Origin: Schizochytrium sp. CCTCC M209059 | Taxonomy: Eukaryota; Sar; Bigyra; Thraustochytrida; Thraustochytriidae | Length of the DNA stretch: 64,000 nt | Assembly (NCBI GenBank): GCA_000818945.1 | Contig: KN805447.1 | Span: forward strand, 68,479-132,478 | Direction of reading: 5' to 3' | The notes under the pieces: model-generated | The model's database searches: none | The model's input: the letters and a program-made list of their open reading frames with translations, nothing else | Told to the model about the DNA's origin: nothing | Made by a program: the position numbers and the translations under genes | Shown here: piece by piece, positions 10,524 to 18,525 of the stretch | Numbering within the stretch: the stretch's first letter is position 1 | How the letters are laid out: the number at the start of each line of letters is the position of its first letter

Positions 10524-11580
10524 ATGTTTCGCGCGCCGGCACTGAGGGCGCCCGTGCGCGTAGGCATGGGTATTGGAGGTGTCAGTCTACGCACGAGTGT
10601 GAGATGGACTCGAGGGCTCGCCAGGACCACCAAGACGAGCACCAACAGCACCACGAGCAGCGGTACGGCCAAGGCAAGCGGCAAGCAACGCGGCGCTGCT
10701 GCAGAGAGGACAGGCTTTGTACCAAATGTGGCAGTACGTAAGCAGGTCACGAGTGCTGAGCGCGCTCGCGCCAAAGAAGAGGCAGCCAAGGCACAAGCGA
10801 AGGCCCTTGAACCAGACGACAACTTGCTGCCGCCTCTACAACTCTGGAAATTCTTTCGCATCTCTTCTGTTCTCGTGCTCGCGGTGATCACCGGAAAAGC
10901 GCTTGGTTTGGAAACGGTGTTCGAAGACTGGCGAAAAGACTTTCGAGCAGAACTTCGAGAACGGGACGCTGCTGCCTTGGAGAAAAGTCGTTCAGTTCGT
11001 GATCGTGACCCCAAGTCAGTCATTATGCAGCTCGGAAGCGCTCTGGTCATCGGTGCCGTTGTGGGTCTCAGCGGCGGTGTCTATTTCAGTCGCGTGTACA
11101 AGCCTAAACGGCACAAGGCGGTGCTCATGGTCCTCGACCATCTCAAGGAAAAATTGGGTGCACCCGAGTTCAAGCCTCTTGGACGCGTCCGTGGCACCTT
11201 TGAGGATAATTCGGCCAAGTTTCATTTCGAGACACGTGTGGCCAAAGACCGAGAGGTGACAGTCTCTGCGCATACCTTTCGCGACACGGTGCAAGATGTT
11301 TGGAAACTTGTAAAGTGGGATATGATTGAAACGAAAACAGGAAAGCCAATATCGCCTGGCCTGGCGCGCTCGCTGCGCGAGGCCGAAGGTAAGTAGCCTA
11401 TTTTCAGTAAAGGACTCCTTTGACAGGGTCTATGCGAGCTTCGTCGTGGCGCTGTTCTACATGCGTATGCGTCTGCGTGCGCGCATTCGATTCTTTAAAC
11501 TTTTTTTTCCTTCATTACAAGGCGCTTCGAGGCTGGCCCACTTGTTGCACACCCAAGGACGCAAGCACGACCTGTGCTAG
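10524..11580 (+). CDS. Mitochondrial-type membrane protein, two exons (307 aa predicted)
   Basis: The N-terminus is Arg/Ser/Thr-rich without acidic residues for ~60 residues, a typical mitochondrial presequence. A hydrophobic stretch at ~113-130 and a clear helix at ~172-195 follow, then a conserved-looking soluble C-terminal domain (~205-280). The order helix plus small alpha/beta domain resembles Tim21/Coa1 proteins, but I see no decisive motif. The unspliced frame ends at 11396 with GK-stop, formed by the sequence G-GTAAGT, a strong donor. A polypyrimidine acceptor (T8CC...ACAAG) ends at 11521. Joining 10524-11388 to 11522-11580 keeps the frame and adds a 19-residue basic tail. The last exon overlaps the end of the convergent minus-strand gene, so the unspliced version remains possible. 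Confidence 0.7.
11389..11521 (+). other. Predicted intron (133 bp) in the 10.5-kb gene
   Basis: Begins GTAAGT and ends with T8CC, a few bases, then ACAAG. Donor phase 1 and the acceptor restore a GGC codon. The same donor hexamer occurs in the RPS26 intron of this window. Confidence 0.55.
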
Positions 11581-12411
11581 ACGGCTCGTGTCGAGAACTC
11601 GAGAGAGAGTCTGCAAAAGCGACTTGGGAGCTTCTGCGGCAGCAGGTTCCGGGCATAGAATAACAAGCTTTTGCGTACTGACCACGGGAATGTAGACTTC
11701 CTGCATAAGAACTGTCGCAAATAGCGTAACGAGAATACATCCGATGAAGAAGACGCCAAAGAAGATGCCTGAAATGATCTTGCGATTCAAAAGCGTGGCG
11801 CCAAACATGACGGCCGCGAAGCAAAAGGATGCGGGAATGTACACAAACTGAACGAAGCCAGCTCGCTGCGCCGGGTACCTGTCCAGCACGCACCCATACC
11901 AGCTTGGATCCATGAAGGCGAGTTGCAGTGGGTATCCGCAAAGCAAGAGCATGCTGGCGCTGCCGACGGCCACGGCGCTTGCCGTAGCCTTGCCGTACAT
12001 GGGCGCGACCGAGACCCCTGCGACGAATGCGAACCCAAGCACGGGGCCGATGAGCAACAACGTCATGAACTGGTCAACAGCCCGAAGATGCGGCGGCGCG
12101 GGTTCGCCCTGATCCATGAAGAAGCGCCCCGCGAACCACACGAGGCCAACTTGCAGCGCGGACGCGAGTCTGAACGTGATACGCATGTTCCGCGGCGCGA
12201 GATGGGCCATCACCACGGCCGCCACCGCGTTGGCCGCCGCCGCGGCGAGGTAGGCCCCGACGAGGCCTGCGTCCGCGTCGGGGTCTGCGACCCCGCGCAG
12301 CGAGCCGAGCGTGAGCCTCGCGCCCAGCGCCAGCGTCGCGGTCCCCGAGAGCCCGTGCGGCATCGCCCTGGCGGGCGTCAGCCATCGGAGGCCCGCCCAG
12401 CGCCGCATCAT
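11515..12411 (-). CDS. Polytopic membrane protein of unknown function (298 aa)
   Basis: Five to seven hydrophobic helices, among them an Ala-rich one near residues 48-70, FMTLLLIGPVLGFAFVAG (~115-132), a Gly/Ala/Ser helix ending in a CGYPLQLAF segment, FVQFVYIPASFCFAAVMFGA and IISGIFFGVFFIGCILVTL. The start is a double ATG at 12406-12411. It lies only 41 bases from an assembly gap, so an upstream exon or extension cannot be excluded. The N-terminal 40 residues are Arg/Ala/Gly-rich. I do not recognise the family. The gene converges on the 10524 gene, and their 3' ends may overlap. Confidence 0.65.
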   Translation of the reverse strand: MMRRWAGLRWLTPARAMPHGLSGTATLALGARLTLGSLRGVADPDADAGLVGAYLAAAAANAVAAVVMAHLAPRNMRITFRLASALQVGLVWFAGRFFMDQGEPAPPHLRAVDQFMTLLLIGPVLGFAFVAGVSVAPMYGKATASAVAVGSASMLLLCGYPLQLAFMDPSWYGCVLDRYPAQRAGFVQFVYIPASFCFAAVMFGATLLNRKIISGIFFGVFFIGCILVTLFATVLMQEVYIPVVSTQKLVILCPEPAAAEAPKSLLQTLSRVLDTSRLAQVVLASLGVQQVGQPRSAL

Positions 12412-12452
12412 CGCGCCGGCGACGCGCCCTCGCGCTCGCGCGCCCCCGCCCG

Positions 12453-12546
12453 NNNNNNNNNNNNNNNNNNNNNNNNNNNNNNNNNNNNNNNNNNNNNNNN
12501 NNNNNNNNNNNNNNNNNNNNNNNNNNNNNNNNNNNNNNNNNNNNNN
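12453..12546. other. Assembly gap (94 N)
   Basis: Run of N in the very GC-rich stretch between the divergent starts at 12411 (minus) and 12642 (plus). Frames that pass through it are not interpretable. The gap probably sits in the shared promoter. Confidence 0.99.
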
Positions 12547-12641
12547 CGAGCGCGAGGGCGAAGGCCGGGGAGGCCCGCGCCCTGCGCCCGGCGCTCGCCT
12601 CGCGGACGCGGGGCGCGAGCGCGAGCGCGGGGTCGAGGGGG

Positions 12642-13352
12642 ATGGACATGGCCCCCGGCGGCGCCGCCACCAAGCACGCCGACAACGCGGAGAAGGACGA
12701 GATGGACGACGGGGCGGGCGACGTGTGGGACCTCGGGGGCGACGGCGAGGAGGAAGGGCAGGAGCGCCTCGGCGGCGACGAGCAGCGGGGGAGAGACGCG
12801 GGGGAAACGGGCGAGAGCTCTGGCGAGGGACTCGGCGACTGGGACGAGATTCTGAACCTGGAGGATAAACTCTTCAAGCTCGGTCTTGCCGAGGGGCGAG
12901 AGATCGGCGCTGCGCGCGAGCAGGAGCAAGCGAAGGTGACTGGCAAGCAAAAGGGCGCAGAATTCGGGCTCGAGCTCGGGTTTTACTTTGGCGTTGTGGA
13001 GACGCTCAAAGAGATCGTGACGAACCCGCAAGGCGAGATTGCTACCGTGCTGCGAGTGGAGGGAGATGTTTCTCGAGATTCGCGCCGTGCGGCATTGGCT
13101 GGGGTTCAAGGCAAGCTTGACAAACCAGGCGTGGTAGAAGTGCTCGCCACGCTCGAGGAGCTTTTGCAAGAATACCCCGTTGGTGCGGGCTTTGACGATG
13201 ACGTTCACGCAAAGTTTTTGCGCATTCGCGCCAAATTTAAAGTGCTTGAGTCACGTCTGGGTCTGACTTTTGATATCACGCCGCCGCTGCAGCAGGTCCC
13301 CTCCACGGCTGCCCAGGGCTCTGCGCTTGATGCCGCATCTCTGGAGTTTTAG
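12642..13352 (+). CDS. LTO1: LTO1/ORAOV1-like Yae1-family protein (236 aa)
   Basis: The hallmark is a deca-GX3 array: between ~residues 80 and 120, small residues recur every fourth position (GLAEGREIG...then GKQKGAEFGLELGFYFG), ten positions in register with Glu and Ala at the fourth and fifth. This motif and the ending LGFYFG are typical of LTO1/Yae1 proteins. In yeast and humans the Yae1-Lto1 complex is an adaptor that brings the cytosolic Fe-S assembly (CIA) targeting complex to the ribosome-recycling ATPase ABCE1/Rli1. The C-terminus is Leu-Glu-Phe, matching the CIA targeting tripeptide [LIM]-[DES]-[WF]. The acidic ~75-residue N-terminal extension makes it longer than the usual ~140-160 residues. 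The starting ATG lies 95 bases after the assembly gap. Confidence 0.82.
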   Translation: MDMAPGGAATKHADNAEKDEMDDGAGDVWDLGGDGEEEGQERLGGDEQRGRDAGETGESSGEGLGDWDEILNLEDKLFKLGLAEGREIGAAREQEQAKVTGKQKGAEFGLELGFYFGVVETLKEIVTNPQGEIATVLRVEGDVSRDSRRAALAGVQGKLDKPGVVEVLATLEELLQEYPVGAGFDDDVHAKFLRIRAKFKVLESRLGLTFDITPPLQQVPSTAAQGSALDAASLEF

Positions 13353-14048
13353 GCTCCCCTCCTTTTTTCCCTTCCCACGACACCAGGTCATGGCATGGCG
13401 TGATGGAGGACTTGGGGATGGTTAGCTCTTGTACCTTTTTGACCGTAATCATGATTGCCGATGCAATTTAGCTTCCACCATGAACGCATCCTTTGCTCTT
13501 GCTGTGAGTCTCTTCTTGTTGTTGTCGTTGTTGTTCTTGCTCTTCTCTTACTTCTTCGCCTGTGAGCTGAGACATGCTTGCTCTCGCGCGACGCACAGCA
13601 CTGCACTGAAGTGCACAAGACGAACGCATACGACTCGGCAATCTTTCATGAGCATCAAATTTGCAAAATTCTAACGTCCCCGGATGATGTCTCTGATGGA
13701 TGACCGACCGACCTGACGCTGGAAGCGAGCACATTGCGAACGCCATTTCATCGTCGTTGCTGTTGTTGTTGCTGTTGTTGCTATTATTGTCTTCTTCTTC
13801 TTGTTGTTGTTCTTCTTGTCGCTTCAGGAGAAGTAATATCGTCATGTTCACCATCTCTCCTCATCAGCACCGTCGCGTGGCCTCGCGTCAGGATTACCAA
13901 CAGCATTCATTGCCAGCATCCCCTTCTTGAGCATTCATCGTTTGATGGATTGATCTCGTGGCCGCAGTCACATCAAACAACCTTTGCCGACTCGTCAGCC
14001 GCTGCCGCAGAAAGCGTACGGCTCTGCCGGTGCGCGCGCGTGCAGACG
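13353..14048. other. Intergenic / 5' UTR region with GTT and TTC triplet runs
   Basis: About 700 bases upstream of the KH gene. Positions ~13757-13825 are an imperfect GTT/CTT triplet tract ending in a CGCTTCAG that could be a splice acceptor for a 5' UTR intron; no donor is evident. The open frame of the KH gene reads back to 13734 through this tract, but the translation there (Cys and Leu runs) is clearly repeat-derived. Confidence 0.4.
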
Positions 14049-16046
14049 ATGTCGACCGACTCGGGGCAGCGGAAACGGTCGCGGTTCTCGGACGCACCGC
14101 CGCCGGGCAGCGGCGAGCCTGGCGGCGGCGTTGGCAAGCATGCCGGCGCCGGCAGCGGCGAAGACGTCGAAGAAGAGCCCGGCCCGGAGCGCAAGCTCTC
14201 GCCGGCAGAGCGCGCGCGGCGCATCGCGGAGCGGCTGAGCAGCAAGGGTGCCGGCGAAGGAGAGGCAGCCTCGGGCCTGACGCGCTCGCCTTCGTCGAGG
14301 TCTGCGTCGCAGTCGGCGCAAGACGTGGCGCGAGGGAGACCACCAGCTCCTGGCCGGCCGACGACGAGTGTGCAGCTGCGCAAAAAGGTCTACATCCCGA
14401 TCAACCGCTTCAAGGAGGTCGACTTTAGTAAACTTATCTACGGCGAGAACAATAGCACTCGCAAACGCGTCGAGGACGAGAGCGGGTGCACGATTGCGCT
14501 CAAGGGTAGAGGCGCAAACAAGGAGGACCCTTCGCTCGATGATCCCGAAGACCTGCACGTCCTCATTCTTGGAGACCTCGAGGAGCAGGTACGCAGTGCG
14601 GAAAAGCTCGTGCGCAACATCCTCGCAGACCCCAAGCTCGTCGACAGCAGCAAAGTGCAACAGCAAGAGCTCTCGCTCACCGTTCGCAACCAGCAACACG
14701 GATATAGCGATCCGAACCTGGAGACGCGGACGATCGAGGTGAAACGAGAGCTCGTCGGGGCCATCATCGGCAAGAATGGAGAGAAGATTCGAGAAATCAA
14801 GGACCGAAGCGGCGCCCATGTCTCCATCGAGGACCCCCCGGACTTTTCGGAGCCCATGCGCTCCGTCAACCTCCGTGGTGCCAAGCAGGCTGTGGAGCAT
14901 GCCGAGGTTCTCGTCCGCGACCTTATTGCAGAGCGTGAGGAGACCATGTCTCGAACGCGCCCTTCCTTTGGGCCTGGAGGCGGTGGTCATGGCGGTCATG
15001 GTGGCCGCTCACGCTTTGAAGTCGTCGTGCCGAATGAGTTCGCAGGCAAGGTTATCGGACGGCGCGGACTCACAGTCAAGGGCATTCAAGACCGCACGCG
15101 GACTCGCATCGAAATTCCACGCGTTCCTGATGCTGACAACACACAATCTCGAACGGTTGTAGTCTATGCAGACTCGGAAGACGACTATCGAGCTGCCAAA
15201 GCAGAGATTGAGGCTGTCGTGAAGGAAGGCGAAGACGAGGTGGCTGGACGTCTCGGCCCCGGTGGGTCGAACGCGAGCCCTGCGAACGACGGACACCGCG
15301 AGGAAATGACGGTGAGCGACGATCAGGCCGGACTCATCATTGGTAAACGCGGCGCGACTGTGTCAATGATCGAGTCGCAGAGCGGGGCTCGGGTCAAGGT
15401 TCTTACACAGCCCGGTGCCGTCGGCCCAGGTCAGCGTCAGGTCGTCTTACTTGGGTCTCCCGCGCAATGTGCTGCTGCCCGCCAGCAAATTGAGTATGTT
15501 ATTGGAAATGCTGCTGCCGGATATGGGGCGGGCTATTACGCGAACGCTGCGGCAGGTGCTCATCGTGGTTACGGTGCTGCAGCGTATGGCGCTTTCTATG
15601 GTGCTGCGCCTGCGCAGGCGTATGGCCAGTATGCGGCTTGGCAGCAACCGCAGCAGACGCTTGCATCTCCAGCGCGGCAGTCAACGCAAACAGGTCAGAC
15701 TCCAACGCCTCAGACGCAGCCCTCGCAGCCCATCAACCCAGGATCTCAATCGCAGCAGGTCGCTCAATCCTCGACATCAGAAAATCAAACCCAGCACCAA
15801 CACCAGCAGCACCAGCAGCACCAGCACCAGCAATCAGACCAAACGCAGCAGTACTCTCAGCAGCCACACCCGCAGCAACAACCCCAGCAACAGTCTGCAA
15901 GCGCGACCGGCGACCAGACGCAAACAATGGGTGCAAACGGGCAAAAGTATACGCTCGAGCAGTGGAAGGCTTGGAAGGCGTATTACGCGCAGTACAACAT
16001 CCCCATGGCTGACGAGCCTCCCCCGCATATGCTTGCGACCGAGTGA
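14049..16046 (+). CDS. Four-KH-domain RNA-binding protein, FUBP/SF1-like (665 aa)
   Basis: Start chosen at ATG 14049 (MSTDSGQRKRSRF), because upstream frame is repeat-derived. KH1 (nt ~14377-14640) is of the SF1/BBP type: KKVYIPINRFKEVDF...GRGANKED...DLHVLI, but the RNA-gripping GxxG loop reads YGENNS. KH2 (nt ~14725-14930) has GKNG, KH3 (nt ~15013-15230) GRRG and KH4 (nt ~15298-15510) GKRG, all intact. A Tyr/Ala/Gly segment and a Gln-rich tract (nt ~15640-15900) follow. The end, YTLEQWKAWKAYYAQY, resembles the Tyr/Trp repeats at the C-terminus of FUBP/KSRP proteins. Likely nuclear, acting in pre-mRNA splicing, decay or transcription; substrate unknown. Confidence 0.88.
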   Translation: MSTDSGQRKRSRFSDAPPPGSGEPGGGVGKHAGAGSGEDVEEEPGPERKLSPAERARRIAERLSSKGAGEGEAASGLTRSPSSRSASQSAQDVARGRPPAPGRPTTSVQLRKKVYIPINRFKEVDFSKLIYGENNSTRKRVEDESGCTIALKGRGANKEDPSLDDPEDLHVLILGDLEEQVRSAEKLVRNILADPKLVDSSKVQQQELSLTVRNQQHGYSDPNLETRTIEVKRELVGAIIGKNGEKIREIKDRSGAHVSIEDPPDFSEPMRSVNLRGAKQAVEHAEVLVRDLIAEREETMSRTRPSFGPGGGGHGGHGGRSRFEVVVPNEFAGKVIGRRGLTVKGIQDRTRTRIEIPRVPDADNTQSRTVVVYADSEDDYRAAKAEIEAVVKEGEDEVAGRLGPGGSNASPANDGHREEMTVSDDQAGLIIGKRGATVSMIESQSGARVKVLTQPGAVGPGQRQVVLLGSPAQCAAARQQIEYVIGNAAAGYGAGYYANAAAGAHRGYGAAAYGAFYGAAPAQAYGQYAAWQQPQQTLASPARQSTQTGQTPTPQTQPSQPINPGSQSQQVAQSSTSENQTQHQHQQHQQHQHQQSDQTQQYSQQPHPQQQPQQQSASATGDQTQTMGANGQKYTLEQWKAWKAYYAQYNIPMADEPPPHMLATE

Positions 16047-16228
16047 CATGACAATTTAATGCATTTTCCTTCACTTCTCAAAGCCTCCTCTTCATCTATG
16101 GATACGCTACGCTCCACACTTTTGCCTTGAACAGTTGTGCTGAGCGCGTTTTGGTTCTTGGTCCAGGCTCAAGCCCTATACCTAAAGCATATATCTCTCG
16201 CGTTGCAGCTTCACACACAGACAATCGC

Positions 16229-16312
16229 GAAATTGCGCACGAAATTGCTTGCGAAATTGCTTGCGAAATTGCGCACGAAATTGCGCACGAAATTGCGCAC
16301 GAAATTGCCTGA
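16229..16312. repeat. Seven tandem 12-bp units (GAAATTGCGCAC and variants)
   Basis: Units start at 16229, 16241, 16253, 16265, 16277, 16289 and 16301. Units 2 and 3 read GAAATTGCTTGC and the last is partly diverged. The array lies 88 bases before the oxygenase start codon, in what should be its promoter or 5' UTR. Confidence 0.9.
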
Positions 16313-16399
16313 AAAATAAAAAACTCTGGTGAACAAACATCGAGATTTGCCACGCGAGCAGAACACGAAATAGTCTGGTAGAGCAGTACGTATACTACC

Positions 16400-16441
16400 A
16401 TGGCGAAGAAAAAGAAAAAGCAGCACCAGCAACAGCAGCAG

Positions 16442-16477
<36 letters not shown>

Positions 16478-17311
16478 AAGGGGTCCAAGGGCAAAGGCAA
16501 GCGGCGCGCCGAGGCTGCTGCGACCGAGCGCGTACGAGCCCCAAAGCGAGATTTGCTGGATGGCAAGGCGCCCGATCTCCGGGCCAAAGGTGTCTCGCTA
16601 CCACTTGTGCCGCCTCTTGATCCTGACTTCACGGCCACTGCAGCGAGCGCGACCGGCGCAGAGGTGACTGGTGACGACGAGAACCACCACGAAGTCCCTG
16701 TCGAGAACGCGGCAGCCTTTCTTTCGCACGTCAAGCTTGATCTCGAACGCTTTGCCGTCCTACGCGACCTTATCTTTGCCGTGCCGCGCTGCCTTTCGCC
16801 CGAAGAGTGCGCTGCCTGGATCGCCTGGGGAGAAAAGCGTGGCTTTGCCTCGGCCAAGCAAGCGTCCAGCGCCGGCTTTGCCTTCCGTGACAACGGCAGA
16901 ATCAGCGTTCACGACCCCGAAATTGCTGCCATCATCTTTCAAAGGCTTCGTGGTGTCGTCCCGGCTGAGATCGACGGCCGCAAGGCCGTCGGCTGCAGCC
17001 CCAACATTCGTCTCTACAGATACGCCACGGGCCAACGCTTTGGCAAACACATTGACGAGTCCAACTTTGAGCAGGATTTAGACGCCTGGTCAGAGTTTAC
17101 GCTTCTCTTTTACCTCAACGACGAAGGGCTCGACGGCGGCGAAACCGTCTTTTACAGCGGCAACACGGGCACCAAAGAAGCACTGCGTGTACCTCCTGCG
17201 CAAGGCCTCGCTCTGTTGCATTGGCACGGTGATCGCTGTCTTGTTCACGAAGGAGCGAACGTACGCGCCGGCGTCAAGTATCTTCTACGTTCTGACGTCT
17301 TGTACAGATAA
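16400..17311 (+). CDS. 2-oxoglutarate/Fe(II)-dependent oxygenase, prolyl-4-hydroxylase-like (303 aa)
   Basis: Residues 2-30 are a Lys run followed by a Gln tract mostly of CAG. The catalytic fold occupies ~115-303. The metal-binding facial triad is visible as H217-x-D219 (KHIDES) and H283 (CLVHEG), with K293 ten residues on as the 2-oxoglutarate-binding basic residue. The sequence RYATGQRFGKH before the motif and FYLN...GGETVFY between are typical of P4H-type enzymes. The lack of a signal peptide suggests a cytosolic or nuclear enzyme; the substrate (protein prolyl or other) is not predictable. The stop is 25 bases before the LpxK start codon, on the same strand. Confidence 0.88.
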
Positions 17312-17336
17312 AGAGACCTTTTTTCTGTTCGACTCA

Positions 17337-18473
17337 ATGCCCGGTGTTAGGCATTTTCAATCTCTCAGACTTTGCTTTGAACGTCGCGTGCATGGTCACA
17401 ACACGTGGCCGCTGCTTGCTCGCCCCGTTCTTTTTGGACTTTCGCTCGTGTGGCGAGCAGCTGCCCGCGCACACAGGCTTTTGTACACACAACTACTTCC
17501 TGACGTATTTTCCTCGCGTCTGCCCGTGCCACTCGTGATCAGTGTGGGCAATGTCTCTGTTGGAGGCACGGGAAAGACCCCCATGGTTGAATTCATTGGC
17601 AGGACCCTTGCGAAAGGCAACGAGCCACCAAAGTCGTTTGGATCAGGTTGCATGATTCTCATGCGGGGCTACGGTGAAGACGAGGAATTTGAGCTCAAGG
17701 CAAATCTTCCCGCGGCAAAAATTGTCGCTGGTCCAAACCGTGCGCAACTTGCACAGGATGCTCTTTGCGAGTCGGCCACATCGAGTGACAATGTCTCGAC
17801 AATCATCCTCGACGACGGCTTGCAACATTATCAGCTCAAGCGTGATTTCAACGTGGTCATGGTCAATGCCCTACGCGGCTGCGCGGGTGCATACGCCAAC
17901 ACACTTCCTTACGGTGCACTTCGCGAACCGTGGGCAAGCGGACTAGCGCGCGCTGATGCTGTCGTGCTTCACCATGCAACATCGGTGTCTGCGCAGGGCC
18001 TTGTCGCGCTCCGTGACGCGCTTGCAAAGATTCAGCCAGATTTGCGCTTCTTCGCATCCGAGATGCGGCCAGTCAGTCTCTACCAGGGCAAGATGCCTTC
18101 GCGTATCATATGTTTGACTGGAGTCGGCTGTCCGGAAAGCGTCGAGAGAATGGCGCAGCGCGTTTTCGCGCGTGGAGGCAAAACGCCTGAAATCGAAATG
18201 CGCGTCTTCGGGGATCACCACGCGTTCGATGTTAAGGAACTGACAGCCGTGCGCGCAGCTGCACGTCGAAAATCGGCCTTGGTTGTCACCACAGCCAAGG
18301 ACTATCACCGCACGCCGGGTCTCTTTCACCAGTTTTTTCAGGAAAATAACCTTTTCGTCATGCGCGCGCGGCTCGAACTCATTGATCAAGATGCGGTTGA
18401 GGCATTTACCGCTCTCGTGCAGGCAAAGAAAAGAAGGGACATGAAGAGAAAAGAACAGTCTAACAGCAAATAG
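17337..18473 (+). CDS. lpxK: Tetraacyldisaccharide 4'-kinase LpxK (378 aa)
   Basis: LpxK phosphorylates the 4' position of tetraacyldisaccharide 1-phosphate to give lipid IVA in lipid A synthesis. The sequence shows the family order: an N-terminal hydrophobic/amphipathic helix (PVLFGLSLVWRAAARAHRLLY), LPVPLVISVGN then the P-loop VGGTGKTP (residues ~74-82), RGY near 110, DDGLQHYQLKRD (~159-170), the LPYGALREP segment (~187-195) and the C-terminal GDHH/TTAKDYHR region. Length matches the family (~330-380). The ATG at 17337 is preferred: the frame extends upstream only by overlapping the oxygenase gene. The basic N-terminus could be a mitochondrial presequence, as proposed for plant LpxK. Convergent with the ligase gene, stop codons 52 bases apart. 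Confidence 0.9.
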   Translation: MPGVRHFQSLRLCFERRVHGHNTWPLLARPVLFGLSLVWRAAARAHRLLYTQLLPDVFSSRLPVPLVISVGNVSVGGTGKTPMVEFIGRTLAKGNEPPKSFGSGCMILMRGYGEDEEFELKANLPAAKIVAGPNRAQLAQDALCESATSSDNVSTIILDDGLQHYQLKRDFNVVMVNALRGCAGAYANTLPYGALREPWASGLARADAVVLHHATSVSAQGLVALRDALAKIQPDLRFFASEMRPVSLYQGKMPSRIICLTGVGCPESVERMAQRVFARGGKTPEIEMRVFGDHHAFDVKELTAVRAAARRKSALVVTTAKDYHRTPGLFHQFFQENNLFVMRARLELIDQDAVEAFTALVQAKKRRDMKRKEQSNSK

Positions 18474-18525
18474 TGGGAAATCTGACCTTGCTTTTTTTTG
18501 GTTTGTAGCAGACCGATTGATTTTA

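Noticed and set aside
13734..14048. Upstream extension of the KH protein (105 residues with Cys and Leu runs)
   Set aside because: The translation comes from a GTT/CTT triplet tract; the ATG at 14049 gives a sensible start.
16127..16312. 61-residue frame with EIAH/EIAC repeats
   Set aside because: Produced by the 12-bp repeat in the oxygenase promoter; no start context or homologue that I recognise.
16400..18473. Bacterial contamination as the source of the oxygenase-LpxK pair
   Set aside because: The pair lies between clearly eukaryotic genes, the oxygenase starts with a CAG-encoded Gln tract, and composition matches the neighbours; no operon-like bacterial context is visible.
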